From positions 5,332,001-5,396,000 of the forward strand of contig NZ_VFPG01000001.1 of assembly GCF_006716565.1 (NCBI RefSeq): a stretch of DNA of 64,000 nt. Reading direction: 5' to 3'. Below the pieces are notes generated by a model that was not told the origin of the DNA, did no database searches, and saw only the letters and a list, made by a program, of their open reading frames with translations. A program made the position numbers and the translations under genes. This DNA comes from Nocardia bhagyanarayanae (lineage in GTDB: Bacteria; Actinomycetota; Actinomycetes; Mycobacteriales; Mycobacteriaceae). Below are positions 46,797 to 54,380 of the stretch, piece by piece. Each line of letters opens with the position of its first letter. Within the stretch, counting starts at the first letter, position 1.

Positions 46797-46892
46797 TGCC
46801 AGAGTCTTTCTCTCAGAGTGCCTGAAGATGTATTGATGCCGTCGTCGAGGTAGCCGCACACGATCTTGTCGATGGCGCGGCATCCTTGCTGT

Positions 46893-47783
46893 TCATTCGA
46901 CGGTGTCTCGGGATGCGAAGCCCACAGGATCCTGGCTGGGGGGTGCGCCGAACAGGCGCCGATATTCGCGGCTGAACTGTGATGGGCTGTCGTAGCCCAC
47001 GAGATATCCGATGTTGGCGATGTCTTTGGGATTGGCCGCCAGCAGAAGACGCGCCTCGTGCAGCCGGATCCGCTTTTGATACTGGACCGGCGTGGTGTGC
47101 GTGATGGACCGGAAGTTGCGATAGAACGCCGATGGACTCATGCCGACGAGCTCGGCGAGGTCTTCGACCTGGAACGGCTCTCTGTAATGCTGCCGGATCC
47201 ATTGCACGGCTTGGGCGATCGGAGACAGCCGGGGGTCAGCGAGCCCGATCTGGCGGACCGTGGCCCCGTGCTCACCGGTGATCAACCGCCACAGAATCTC
47301 CCGTTTGACCAGTGGCGCAAGGACATCCAAGTCGCGCGGCTGGTCGAGCAGGCGCACGAGCCGCACGGTGGCGTCGAGCAACTCGTCGGAGGCGGTGCTG
47401 ACCGCGATCGTCGGTGGTGCGGTGTGGTCGCGATCGCGCAGGGTGCTGGGCGGGGCCTGCAACAACAGCTCGGCGACTTCGGAGGCTTGCAGGAGCAGAC
47501 ACAGGCCCAGCACCGGCCGCTGTGGGGTGGCATCGGTGAATCTGCACGTCAGCGGCATGGCGATGGATGTCACCAGGTACTGTCCGGCCCGGTAATCGAA
47601 CACCTGCTCGCCGTGGGCAAGACGTTTTGCGCCCTGGGTGATCAGCGTCATGCGTGTTCTGGCCATCGACGGTGGAGGCGTGACATCGGATTCTTCGCGG
47701 CCCACCAGCAGATCCTCGATGGCCGTGGCCCCGTCCTCGCGAGCGTGGCGGGACAGCAGCGTGCAGAGCTCGTCGAGCAGCAC
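46893..47783 (-). CDS. AraC-family regulator
   Basis: Protein of 296 residues. The N-terminal domain (about 25-180) has MTLITQGAKRLAHGEQVFDYRAGQYLVTSIAMP, the pattern of the AraC_N cupin-like family. The C-terminal double helix-turn-helix (about 200-290) has VEDLAELVGMSPSAFYRNFR and IGYLVGYDSPSQFSREYRRLFG. The GTG at 47783 is the first plausible start; the ribosome-binding site is weak. It lies 30 bp after the DUF4345-like gene on the same strand. Regulators of this group commonly control neighbouring SDR or oxidoreductase genes; here the neighbouring SDR is broken. Confidence 0.9.
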   Translation of the reverse strand: MLLDELCTLLSRHAREDGATAIEDLLVGREESDVTPPPSMARTRMTLITQGAKRLAHGEQVFDYRAGQYLVTSIAMPLTCRFTDATPQRPVLGLCLLLQASEVAELLLQAPPSTLRDRDHTAPPTIAVSTASDELLDATVRLVRLLDQPRDLDVLAPLVKREILWRLITGEHGATVRQIGLADPRLSPIAQAVQWIRQHYREPFQVEDLAELVGMSPSAFYRNFRSITHTTPVQYQKRIRLHEARLLLAANPKDIANIGYLVGYDSPSQFSREYRRLFGAPPSQDPVGFASRDTVE

Positions 47784-47813
47784 GGGTCGAAGCTCACTGT
47801 GCGAGATGACCCA

Positions 47814-48227
47814 TCACCCCAGTGCGTGTGCGATGACGATGACGCATCCCAGGACGAATTCCAGTGCCGCGAAGGACAAGAATTCGCTGGGACGGACGGG
47901 CAGTCCCCGGAGGGCGAGGGAGAGCATCCGCCCGGCGAACCCGAGGAAGATCGGTGCGGTCAACAGGTAGATCAAGGGACCGTGATCGTGGTCGCGGATG
48001 GTGAGGCCCGCCCAGACGAACATGGGTGCCCACCCGATGTAGACCCCTGCCATGAAGCGGTGGATATGGTCAGCGGTTGCATCGCCGCCCTTGGCTCCCT
48101 GTACCAGCTGCAAGCTGGCACCGGCGACGATAATCGCTGCGGTCAGCAGCAAGCAGACCATGACCGTGATGGTGGAGCCGCTGAACGACGAGTCGCCTTC
48201 GGCCAGCAGCGGACCGTGTGTGTTCAT
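47814..48227 (-). CDS. DUF4345-like four-TM membrane protein
   Basis: Protein of 137 residues with four membrane helices: ITVMVCLLLTAAIIVAGASLQL, FMAGVYIGWAPMFVWAGL, GPLIYLLTAPIFLGFAGRML and FLSFAALEFVLGCVIVIAH. The HRFMAGVYIGWAPMF motif matches the DUF4345 style of small membrane proteins. Function unknown. The ATG at 48227 follows GCGGAG. It lies 60 bp after the SDR remnant and 30 bp before araC, all on the minus strand, suggesting one former operon. Confidence 0.7.
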   Translation of the reverse strand: MNTHGPLLAEGDSSFSGSTITVMVCLLLTAAIIVAGASLQLVQGAKGGDATADHIHRFMAGVYIGWAPMFVWAGLTIRDHDHGPLIYLLTAPIFLGFAGRMLSLALRGLPVRPSEFLSFAALEFVLGCVIVIAHALG

Positions 48228-48287
48228 GCCACTCCGCCTCTCTCTAGTGTTCTGAGTGGGTTTGTTCGCTCGCTCTCGCGCGGTGGT

Positions 48288-48479
48288 TCAGATCTGTTCG
48301 GTGGGGCGCACGAGGAGTTCGGCGGCGGCGATCTGGTCCGCGACCTCGGACAGACGGTCCTTTCGGCGGCCGACCACGGCCACCGACGCCCCCTGGCGGG
48401 CAAGCTCCACGGCAGTGGCGCGCCCGATCCCACTCGACGCCCCGGTAACCAGGGCGACGGTACCGGCAAGACGAGGCAT
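48288..48479 (-). pseudogene. SDR gene with large in-frame internal deletion
   Basis: Only 63 residues remain. The first ~50 are a normal SDR start (VALVTGASSGIGRATAVELARQGASVAVVGRRKDRL), and the last ~10 (AELLVRPTEQI) match the usual C-terminal tail of classical SDRs. The central ~180 residues, with the NAG motif, catalytic Ser and Tyr-x3-Lys, are gone, and the join is in frame. It keeps a strong AAGGAGGGGG ribosome-binding site before the ATG at 48479, so a short protein may still be made, but it cannot be an active dehydrogenase. Confidence 0.75.
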
Positions 48480-48784
48480 GATCCCCCTCCTTTCGAATGC
48501 GGACAGCGCCGAGACTTCTGTCCCGCGAACCAACGGCCACAGGCTCGACGCAATCCCAACACCTGCGGCAACCACGTGAGGAAGTTCGAGGCAGCCGTCG
48601 AACTTCGATGAACGCATCAGGTGCGCGTGAGCGCCGCTTCCCTACGCATCCTTGTTTGCGCTGTCGAACGAGACGCACCAATCAAACACTGTGACCAGCG
48701 GAATCGCTAGAACGATCCTGGCTTCGCCTTGCCTGATCCTCGCAAATGGGGAGAGTCCTGACCTGCGATCGGCCGCCCGCCCGA
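48480..48784. other. 305-bp region between SDR remnant and transposase remnant
   Basis: No gene recognised. It contains the ribosome-binding site of the SDR remnant at its left end and loses resemblance to transposase at its right end (48785). Lower GC around 48660-48720 (CAATCAAACACTGTGACC). It is part of the decayed accessory patch. Confidence 0.4.
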
Positions 48785-49294
48785 CCCGCGGGCGGCCTCC
48801 CACGCCATCCCCGACAGCAGATGTGCGCGCGGGTCGCGCCACTTCGAGGAATGCTCGGCGAAGATGTTGCGATACTTCAGGCGCCGATGGAACTGCTCGA
48901 GCAGGCACAACGTGTACGCGGCGCGGTCCACGATCTGCTCCGGCCGCTCTGGTGGATACACCAGCCGCTGCCAGCCGCCCCCGACCAGGTTGTGGTGGAT
49001 CCGGCGGGCATCGAGCCAGCGGGCGGGCAGCCCGCGGGTGTGCTGCGGGGAGCATGTCGGCCAGTTTGTCCACCGCGGCCAGGACCGGTTTGCCGTCGCC
49101 AGTGGCCCGAACTCGATGGTGCGCATCATCACGGGCAGGAACGAGCGGACCGTGGAGAACCGGCCCGCGAGCTCTTCGAGACGTTGGGAGTCGTATTCCG
49201 GATCCGCTTGTGGCACAAGCTCGTCGATGGCGGCCAGCGCCGCCCGCAGTTCATCGAACAATAACGATCGGTCCGCCCCGCCAGCCGCTAAGCG
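48785..49294 (-). mobile_element. Tn3-family transposase remnant with frameshifts
   Basis: About 170 codons resemble the C-terminal half of Tn3-family transposases: ELAGRFSTVRSFLPVMMRTIEFG, then RGLPARWLDARRIHHNLVGGGW, RLVYPPERP, VDRAAYTLCLLEQFHRRLKYRNIF, and FAEHSSKWRDPRAHLLSG ending at AWEAARG (48785). Between EFG and RGLPA the expected sequence (TGDGKPVLAAVDKLADMLPAAH) is found in another frame, so two compensating indels lie near 49105 and 49035. There is no start, the catalytic DDE set is incomplete, and no terminal 38-bp repeats were found. A dead fragment. Confidence 0.8.
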
Positions 49295-49361
49295 TGACTT
49301 TTCGCGTCACTGGACCTCAGGGGCCGTATCGGCGGGCCGACAATCGACTGTGTTGCCGAGA

Positions 49362-50861
49362 TCAGGCGCTGCGGGTCTCGAGCACCGCGCCGGGCCGATC
49401 GGCGGCAGAGCTGAAGGTCAGCACGCCGTCCTCGAGCGGCGCCTTGCGCAGGAGGGCGCGGTCACGGAAGTAGTTGTTGACGACCTGCCACGGCCCGTTG
49501 GTGCCCTGGCGCGGCATCACCGCGTCGCCGCGCTTGATGTAGCCGGAGGTCAGCGCGCCGCCCATGACCGAGTCGGCGCCGCGGTCGCCATCCTTGGCCA
49601 CCGCCACGAACTTGGTCAGGCCATTGGCCTTCAGGTGGTTGAGCAGGCGGCAGAAGTACTCGGCGGCGAGATCGGCCTTGAGCGTCCACGAGGCGTTGGT
49701 GTAGCCGAGCACCATCATCGCGTTGGGCACGCCGTCGAGCAGAGCGCCCTTGTAGACGACGCGGTCGCGGGTCACCACCGGCTCGCCGTCGATCTCGAGC
49801 GACGCGCCGCCGAGCATCTGCACGGTGAGACCGGTCGCGCTGATGACGATGTCGGCCTCGAGCTCCTCGCCGGAGGCCAGCCGGATGCCGGTCTCGGTGA
49901 AGGTGTCGATGCGGTCGGTGGCGATCGAGGCCTTGCCGCTGCGCAGCACCTTGAACAGGTCGCCGTTGGGCACCACGCACAGGCGCTGGTCCCACGGGTT
50001 GTAGGTCGGCGTGAAATGGCGCATGTCCAGGTCCGCGCCGACCTGCAACCGGACCGCTGCGAGCAGCAGCTTCTTGGCCGCCGCCGGGTTGGTGCGGGAC
50101 AGCTGGAAACTGGCGCGCTGCAAGGCGATGTTGCGCGCCCGGCCGATCCGGTAGGCGAGCTTGGCGGGCACCTTGGCCGCCTTCATGCCCACCGCGACCG
50201 GATCGTCGGCGGGCAGCGCGGTGATGTAGGTGGGCGAGCGCTGCAGCATGGTCACGTGCGCGGCGTCGTCTGCCATGGCCGGGATGAGCGTGATCGCGGT
50301 GGCGCCGCTGCCGATGACGACCACGCGCTTGCCGCGGTAGTCCAGGTCCTCGGGCCAGTGCTGCGGGTGCACGATCTGCCCGCGGAAGTTCTCCTCGCCG
50401 GGGAACTCGGGGCGGTAGCCCTTGTCGTAGTCGTAGTAACCGGTGCAGCCGACCAGGAAGTTGCTGGTCCACTCCTCGGTGGCGCCGGTCTGTTCGTCGA
50501 GCGCGGTCACGGTCCACAGCTCGGTCTCGCTGGACCAGCGGGCGGTGGTCACCTTACGGCCGAACCGGATGTGTTCGGTGACGCCGTATTCGGCGGCGGT
50601 GTCCTCGACGTACTGGCGGATGTGCGGGCCGTCGGCGAGCACCTTGGTGCCGTGCCAGGGACGGAAGCCGTAGCCGAAGGTGTACATGTCCGAGTCGGAG
50701 CGAATCCCGGGGTACTTGAACAGGTCCCAGGTCCCGCCGATCGCGCTGCGCCGTTCCAGGATCGCGTAGCTGCGTCCGGTCCGCTCGCGGGTGAGGTGGC
50801 AGGCCACGCCGATTCCGGACAGGCCAGCGCCGATGATCAGTACGTCGACATGCCGCGTCAT
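49362..50861 (-). CDS. EthA-like Baeyer-Villiger/flavin monooxygenase
   Basis: Protein of 499 residues. FAD site GAGLSGIG near residue 11 and NADP site GSGATAI near residue 184 bracket the Baeyer-Villiger fingerprint FRGQIVHPQHWP. Other long matches to mycobacterial EthA include GGTWDLFKYPGIRSDSDMYT, YNPWDQRLCVVPNGDLF and GYTNASWTLKADL. EthA oxidises ketones and activates ethionamide-type prodrugs. The ATG at 50861 has weak upstream purines. Unlike the mycobacterial locus, no EthR-type TetR gene is adjacent; a sulfonate monooxygenase gene is divergent instead. Enzyme class certain; orthology to EthA not proven. Confidence 0.9.
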   Translation of the reverse strand: MTRHVDVLIIGAGLSGIGVACHLTRERTGRSYAILERRSAIGGTWDLFKYPGIRSDSDMYTFGYGFRPWHGTKVLADGPHIRQYVEDTAAEYGVTEHIRFGRKVTTARWSSETELWTVTALDEQTGATEEWTSNFLVGCTGYYDYDKGYRPEFPGEENFRGQIVHPQHWPEDLDYRGKRVVVIGSGATAITLIPAMADDAAHVTMLQRSPTYITALPADDPVAVGMKAAKVPAKLAYRIGRARNIALQRASFQLSRTNPAAAKKLLLAAVRLQVGADLDMRHFTPTYNPWDQRLCVVPNGDLFKVLRSGKASIATDRIDTFTETGIRLASGEELEADIVISATGLTVQMLGGASLEIDGEPVVTRDRVVYKGALLDGVPNAMMVLGYTNASWTLKADLAAEYFCRLLNHLKANGLTKFVAVAKDGDRGADSVMGGALTSGYIKRGDAVMPRQGTNGPWQVVNNYFRDRALLRKAPLEDGVLTFSSAADRPGAVLETRSA

Positions 50862-51073
50862 TGGGGTACTCGTTTCGTCTGTTCTCGCACCCGGGCGCCG
50901 TCGTCCGAGCGTGGTAATCGAGGGTACATGTTATTCGAAGTAACGTCTAGAACGCCAATGCCCTGATCGGCGATAAAAACCACGGTGGTCGCAAACCGTG
51001 ACCCCCGAAGTCGCCGTCGGGACGATGAACCACTGCGGCATGCCCCCGATCCACCGAAGGAAGTGACGCGCGC

Positions 51074-52219
51074 ATGAGTTTGTCGTTCCACTGGTTCCTG
51101 CCCACCTACGGCGATTCGCGCGGTCTGGTCGCGGGCGGTCACGGCACCTTCATGTCCGGCGACCGCCCGGCCTCGCTGCGCTACCTGAATCAGATCGGCG
51201 CCGCGGCCGAGGACAACGGCTTCGAGGCGGTACTGACCCCGACCGGCGCCTGGTGCGAGGACGCCTGGCTGACCACCGCGATGCTGGTCGAGACCACGGA
51301 GACGCTGAAATTCCTGGTCGCCTTCCGTCCCGGACTGGTCAGTCCGACGTTGGCCGCGCAGATGGCGGGCACCTTTCAGCGCCACTCGCGCGGCAGGCTG
51401 CTGCTCAACGTGGTGACCGGAGGCGAACCGCACGAGCAGCAGGCCTACGGCGACTTCCTGGACAAGGAACAGCGCTACGCGCGCACCGGCGAGTTCCTGC
51501 ACGTCGTGCGCGAACTGTGGCGGTCGACCGAACCGGTGACGTTCGACGGCGAGCACATCCGGGTCCGCGAAGCACTGCTCGCCAACCGGCCCGACCCGAT
51601 TCCCCCGGTCTTCTTCGGTGGCTCGTCGGAACCGGCCGGTCCGGTGGCCGCGCGTTACGCCGACACCTATCTCACCTGGGGCGAGCCGCTGCTCGCGGTG
51701 AGCAGGAAGCTCGAGTGGATCCGCCGACTCGCGGTCGACCACGGCCGCATCCTGGACTACGGCCTGCGCGTCCACGTCATCAGCCGCGACACCTCCGAGC
51801 AGGCGTGGGCCGAAGCCGATCGGTTGCTACAGGGCATCGATCCTGCGGACATCGAACGGGTGCAGGCGAACCTGGCCCGCAGCGAGTCGGAGGGCCAGCG
51901 CAGGATGGTGGAGCTGCACGGCGGCAGTGCCGACCGGCTGGAGATCGCGCCGAATCTGTGGGCCGGTGTCGGACTGGTGCGCGGCGGGGCGGGCACCGCG
52001 CTGGTCGGTTCGCACGAGGAGGTCGCCGAGCGGCTGATCGAGTACTCGCGCCTCGGCATCACCCACTTCATCCTGTCCGGCTACCCCCATCTCGAGGAGG
52101 CGTACTGGTTCGGCGAGGGGGTGCTGCCGATCCTGGAGCGCAAGGGTCTGTGGCGGCATCCGCACCGCGACGCTCCGGTGCGCGTCGGGACTCCGTTCGC
52201 GGCCTCGTCGTCCAGCTGA
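51074..52219 (+). CDS. ssuD: FMNH2-dependent alkanesulfonate monooxygenase
   Basis: LLM-class flavin monooxygenase of 381 residues that releases sulfite from alkanesulfonates using reduced FMN. It follows SsuD along its whole length: MSLSFHWFLPTYGDSR, TGAWCEDAWLTTAMLV, LKFLVAFRPGLVSPTLAAQM, LNVVTGGEP, YLTWGEP, and NLWAGVGLVRGGAGTALVG near residue 295. The ATG at 51074 has GAAGGAAG about 12 bases upstream. No SsuABC transporter or SsuE flavin reductase gene adjoins, so reduced flavin and uptake must come from elsewhere. A strong hairpin follows. Confidence 0.92.
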   Translation: MSLSFHWFLPTYGDSRGLVAGGHGTFMSGDRPASLRYLNQIGAAAEDNGFEAVLTPTGAWCEDAWLTTAMLVETTETLKFLVAFRPGLVSPTLAAQMAGTFQRHSRGRLLLNVVTGGEPHEQQAYGDFLDKEQRYARTGEFLHVVRELWRSTEPVTFDGEHIRVREALLANRPDPIPPVFFGGSSEPAGPVAARYADTYLTWGEPLLAVSRKLEWIRRLAVDHGRILDYGLRVHVISRDTSEQAWAEADRLLQGIDPADIERVQANLARSESEGQRRMVELHGGSADRLEIAPNLWAGVGLVRGGAGTALVGSHEEVAERLIEYSRLGITHFILSGYPHLEEAYWFGEGVLPILERKGLWRHPHRDAPVRVGTPFAASSSS

Positions 52220-52296
52220 CGCGGCGTGCGGTCGCTGCCGATACGCACCTTCTGCAAACCCCCGGTTATCGACGCCGCGAAGGCACCCACGAGAAT

Positions 52297-52337
52297 GGAT
52301 CCTCGGCTTCGGCCCACAAAGGCCGAGCCGAGGATCC
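52297..52337 (+). terminator. Long hairpin after ssuD
   Basis: GGATCCTCGGCTTCGGCC (52297-52314) pairs with 52321-52337 around a CACAAA loop, with one bulged T. The stem is 17 bp, in the 163-bp gap before the permease gene. No T-run. Confidence 0.75.
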
Positions 52338-52382
52338 CTATCTCGTACTGGGGCGGGTGAACCGCGCCCCGAGAGGAAACCG

Positions 52383-53798
52383 ATGACCAGCGCAGAACAA
52401 CGGTGGCGCCGCCGCACGCCCGACGACGCGAGCCTGCCCGGCTCCGGCTCGTCGCTGAAACGCAGCCTCGGGCGGATCGACCTGACCGCCATGGGCGTGG
52501 GCACCATCGTCGGCGCGGGCATCTTCGTCATCACCGGCGTTGCGGCCGCGGAGAAGGCGGGACCGTCGATCGTGCTGTCGTTCGGACTGGCCGGTCTGGT
52601 CTGCGTGCTCGTCGCGCTCTGCTACAGCGAGCTCGCCGCGATGGTCCCGGTCTCGGGCAGCGCCTACACCTACACCTACGCCACTCTCGGGGAAGGACCG
52701 GCGTTCCTGGTCGGCTGGAATCTCCTGCTGGAATTCGTCATCGCGGGCGCGGCCGTGGCGATCGGATGGTCCGGCACCACGGTGTCGGCACTGGATTCGA
52801 TGTTCGGCATCACGCTCCCGCACGCCATCACCGCCGGGCCCGGCGAGGGCGGTGTGGTGAACCTGCCCGCGGTGCTGATCATCGCCGCGATCGTGGCCGT
52901 ACTGGTCGGCGAGGTCTCGCTTACCGCGCGCATCACCAAGGCGCTGGTCGCGGTGACGATCGGCGTGCTGGTGCTGGTGGTCGCCGTCGGCGCCCCGCAC
53001 ATCGACCCGGGCAACTGGGCCCCGTTCGCGCCGTTCGGCTGGAGCGGCGTCATCGGCGGCGCGGCGATCGCGTTCTTCGCCTTCCTCGGTTTCGACGTGG
53101 TCGCCGCCTCCGCCGAGGAGGCGCGTAACCCGAAGCGCGACGTGCCCTTCGCCATCATCGGCACCGTGCTCATCGCGACACTGCTCTACGCGCTCGTGAG
53201 CGCCGTGCTCACCGGCGTCGCCCCGTTCCCGACCCTGAACAACGGCGCCCCGATCGCCACCGCCTTCGGCGCGCTGAACATCGGCTGGATCGGCAACGTC
53301 ATCATCGTCGCGTCGATCATCGCGCTCACCAAAGGCCTGCTGCTCATCGTCTACGCGCAGGTGCGATTGAGTTTCGCGATGTGCCGCGACGGCCTGCTCC
53401 CCCGCCGCCTCGCGGCCACCGGCCGGCGCTCCACGCCGGTGCGGCTGACCCTGGTGCTCGGCGTGGGCTGTGCCGCCATCGCGGGCCTGCTGCCCATCGA
53501 CATCGTGGTCGAACTGGTGAACATCGGCGCGCTGTCGGCCTTCGCTGTGGTGTGCGTCGGGGTGCTGGTGCTGCGCAAGCTGGAGCCGAACCGCGAGCGT
53601 CCGTTCCGCACCCCGCTCGTTCCGTTGGTGCCGATCCTCGCGCTGCTGGGCTGCGCGCTGATGGCGTTCACCCTGGACGAGCTGACCTGGGTGCGGTTCG
53701 CGATCTGGGTGGCGATCGGTGTCGCGGTCTACCTCGGCTACGGACGCAAGCACTCGGCCTTCGCCGCGACCCGCGTCCCGGTCGCGCCGAGAAGTTAG
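52383..53798 (+). CDS. APC-family amino-acid permease
   Basis: Protein of 471 residues with about 12 membrane helices. The family signature is near the start: MGVGTIVGAGIFVITG (helix 1, substrate-binding unwound glycine motif), then VPVSGSAYTYTYATLGEG. Helix 6 region: AFFAFLGFDVVAASAEEARNPKRDVP, typical of the cationic amino-acid transporter (CAT/YfnA-like) branch. It ends with a short cytoplasmic tail. The ATG at 52383 follows GAGAGGAAA. Probably a monocistronic importer; the substrate is an amino acid, with cationic type favoured only by resemblance. Four-base overlap with the convergent gene. Confidence 0.9.
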   Translation: MTSAEQRWRRRTPDDASLPGSGSSLKRSLGRIDLTAMGVGTIVGAGIFVITGVAAAEKAGPSIVLSFGLAGLVCVLVALCYSELAAMVPVSGSAYTYTYATLGEGPAFLVGWNLLLEFVIAGAAVAIGWSGTTVSALDSMFGITLPHAITAGPGEGGVVNLPAVLIIAAIVAVLVGEVSLTARITKALVAVTIGVLVLVVAVGAPHIDPGNWAPFAPFGWSGVIGGAAIAFFAFLGFDVVAASAEEARNPKRDVPFAIIGTVLIATLLYALVSAVLTGVAPFPTLNNGAPIATAFGALNIGWIGNVIIVASIIALTKGLLLIVYAQVRLSFAMCRDGLLPRRLAATGRRSTPVRLTLVLGVGCAAIAGLLPIDIVVELVNIGALSAFAVVCVGVLVLRKLEPNRERPFRTPLVPLVPILALLGCALMAFTLDELTWVRFAIWVAIGVAVYLGYGRKHSAFAATRVPVAPRS

Positions 53799-54196
53799 CC
53801 CCGCCCTCGCGGCCGCACCCAGCGCAGCAATGCGTTTACCGTCGTTTCCGGTGACGTGTTGAAACACAGCCGGATGCCGGGCGACGCCTCGGTCAGCACG
53901 TTGACGATGCGCTCGAACAGCAGCGTCTGCTCGGGCAGCATCCGCACTCCGCCGCCGATCATCGCCAACCCGTAGTCGGCCTCCGCCAGCCTCTCCTTCA
54001 GCATCTGCTCGGCCGCGTCGGGATCGACCGGAACCGAGCACGACACGACGTCGAAGCCCGAATCCCGCAGCATCGCCGTCCCCGCCTCGACCCGCGCGGT
54101 CAGCTCGGCTTCGTCCAGACCGGCGAGTCTGCTGTAGTCGAGCTGGCTCGGATGCAGGCCGATGGAAAGGATCTTGGTATCGGAACCGAGGGTCAT
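53795..54196 (-). CDS. Hypothetical protein (Rossmann-like)
   Basis: Protein of 133 residues, no family recognised. It reads KILSIGLHPSQLDYSRLAGLDEAELTARVEAG, then a strand GFDVVSCSVPVDPDAAEQML and LAMIGGGVRMLPEQTLLFERIVNVL, suggesting an alpha/beta fold with an IGGG turn. Similar short proteins are common in Nocardia and Rhodococcus. The ATG at 54196 is used; no clear ribosome-binding site, and a GTG nine bases upstream is possible. Its end overlaps the permease gene by four bases. It is 184 bp downstream of the PaaK-like gene on the same strand. Confidence 0.6.
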   Translation of the reverse strand: MTLGSDTKILSIGLHPSQLDYSRLAGLDEAELTARVEAGTAMLRDSGFDVVSCSVPVDPDAAEQMLKERLAEADYGLAMIGGGVRMLPEQTLLFERIVNVLTEASPGIRLCFNTSPETTVNALLRWVRPRGRG

Positions 54197-54380
54197 GGCG
54201 TCCACAGTGCCAGCGATCGCCGGTTCGCGCAGATCCACACGTGGTGCCGGTCCGCACTCGGTGCAGATCGCACTGTCACGCCGGGATTTTCGGGTCGCGG
54301 CATCGAGTGCAACCGGAGTTCCACGTGAATCAAGGCTGTTCTGAACGCGATTCGCGTCGGTCCGCTCGGAGGCCGTCACC

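Noticed and set aside
48785..49294. Complete transposon
   Set aside because: Only a mid-to-late part of a Tn3 transposase is present; no terminal repeats, resolvase or start codon were found.
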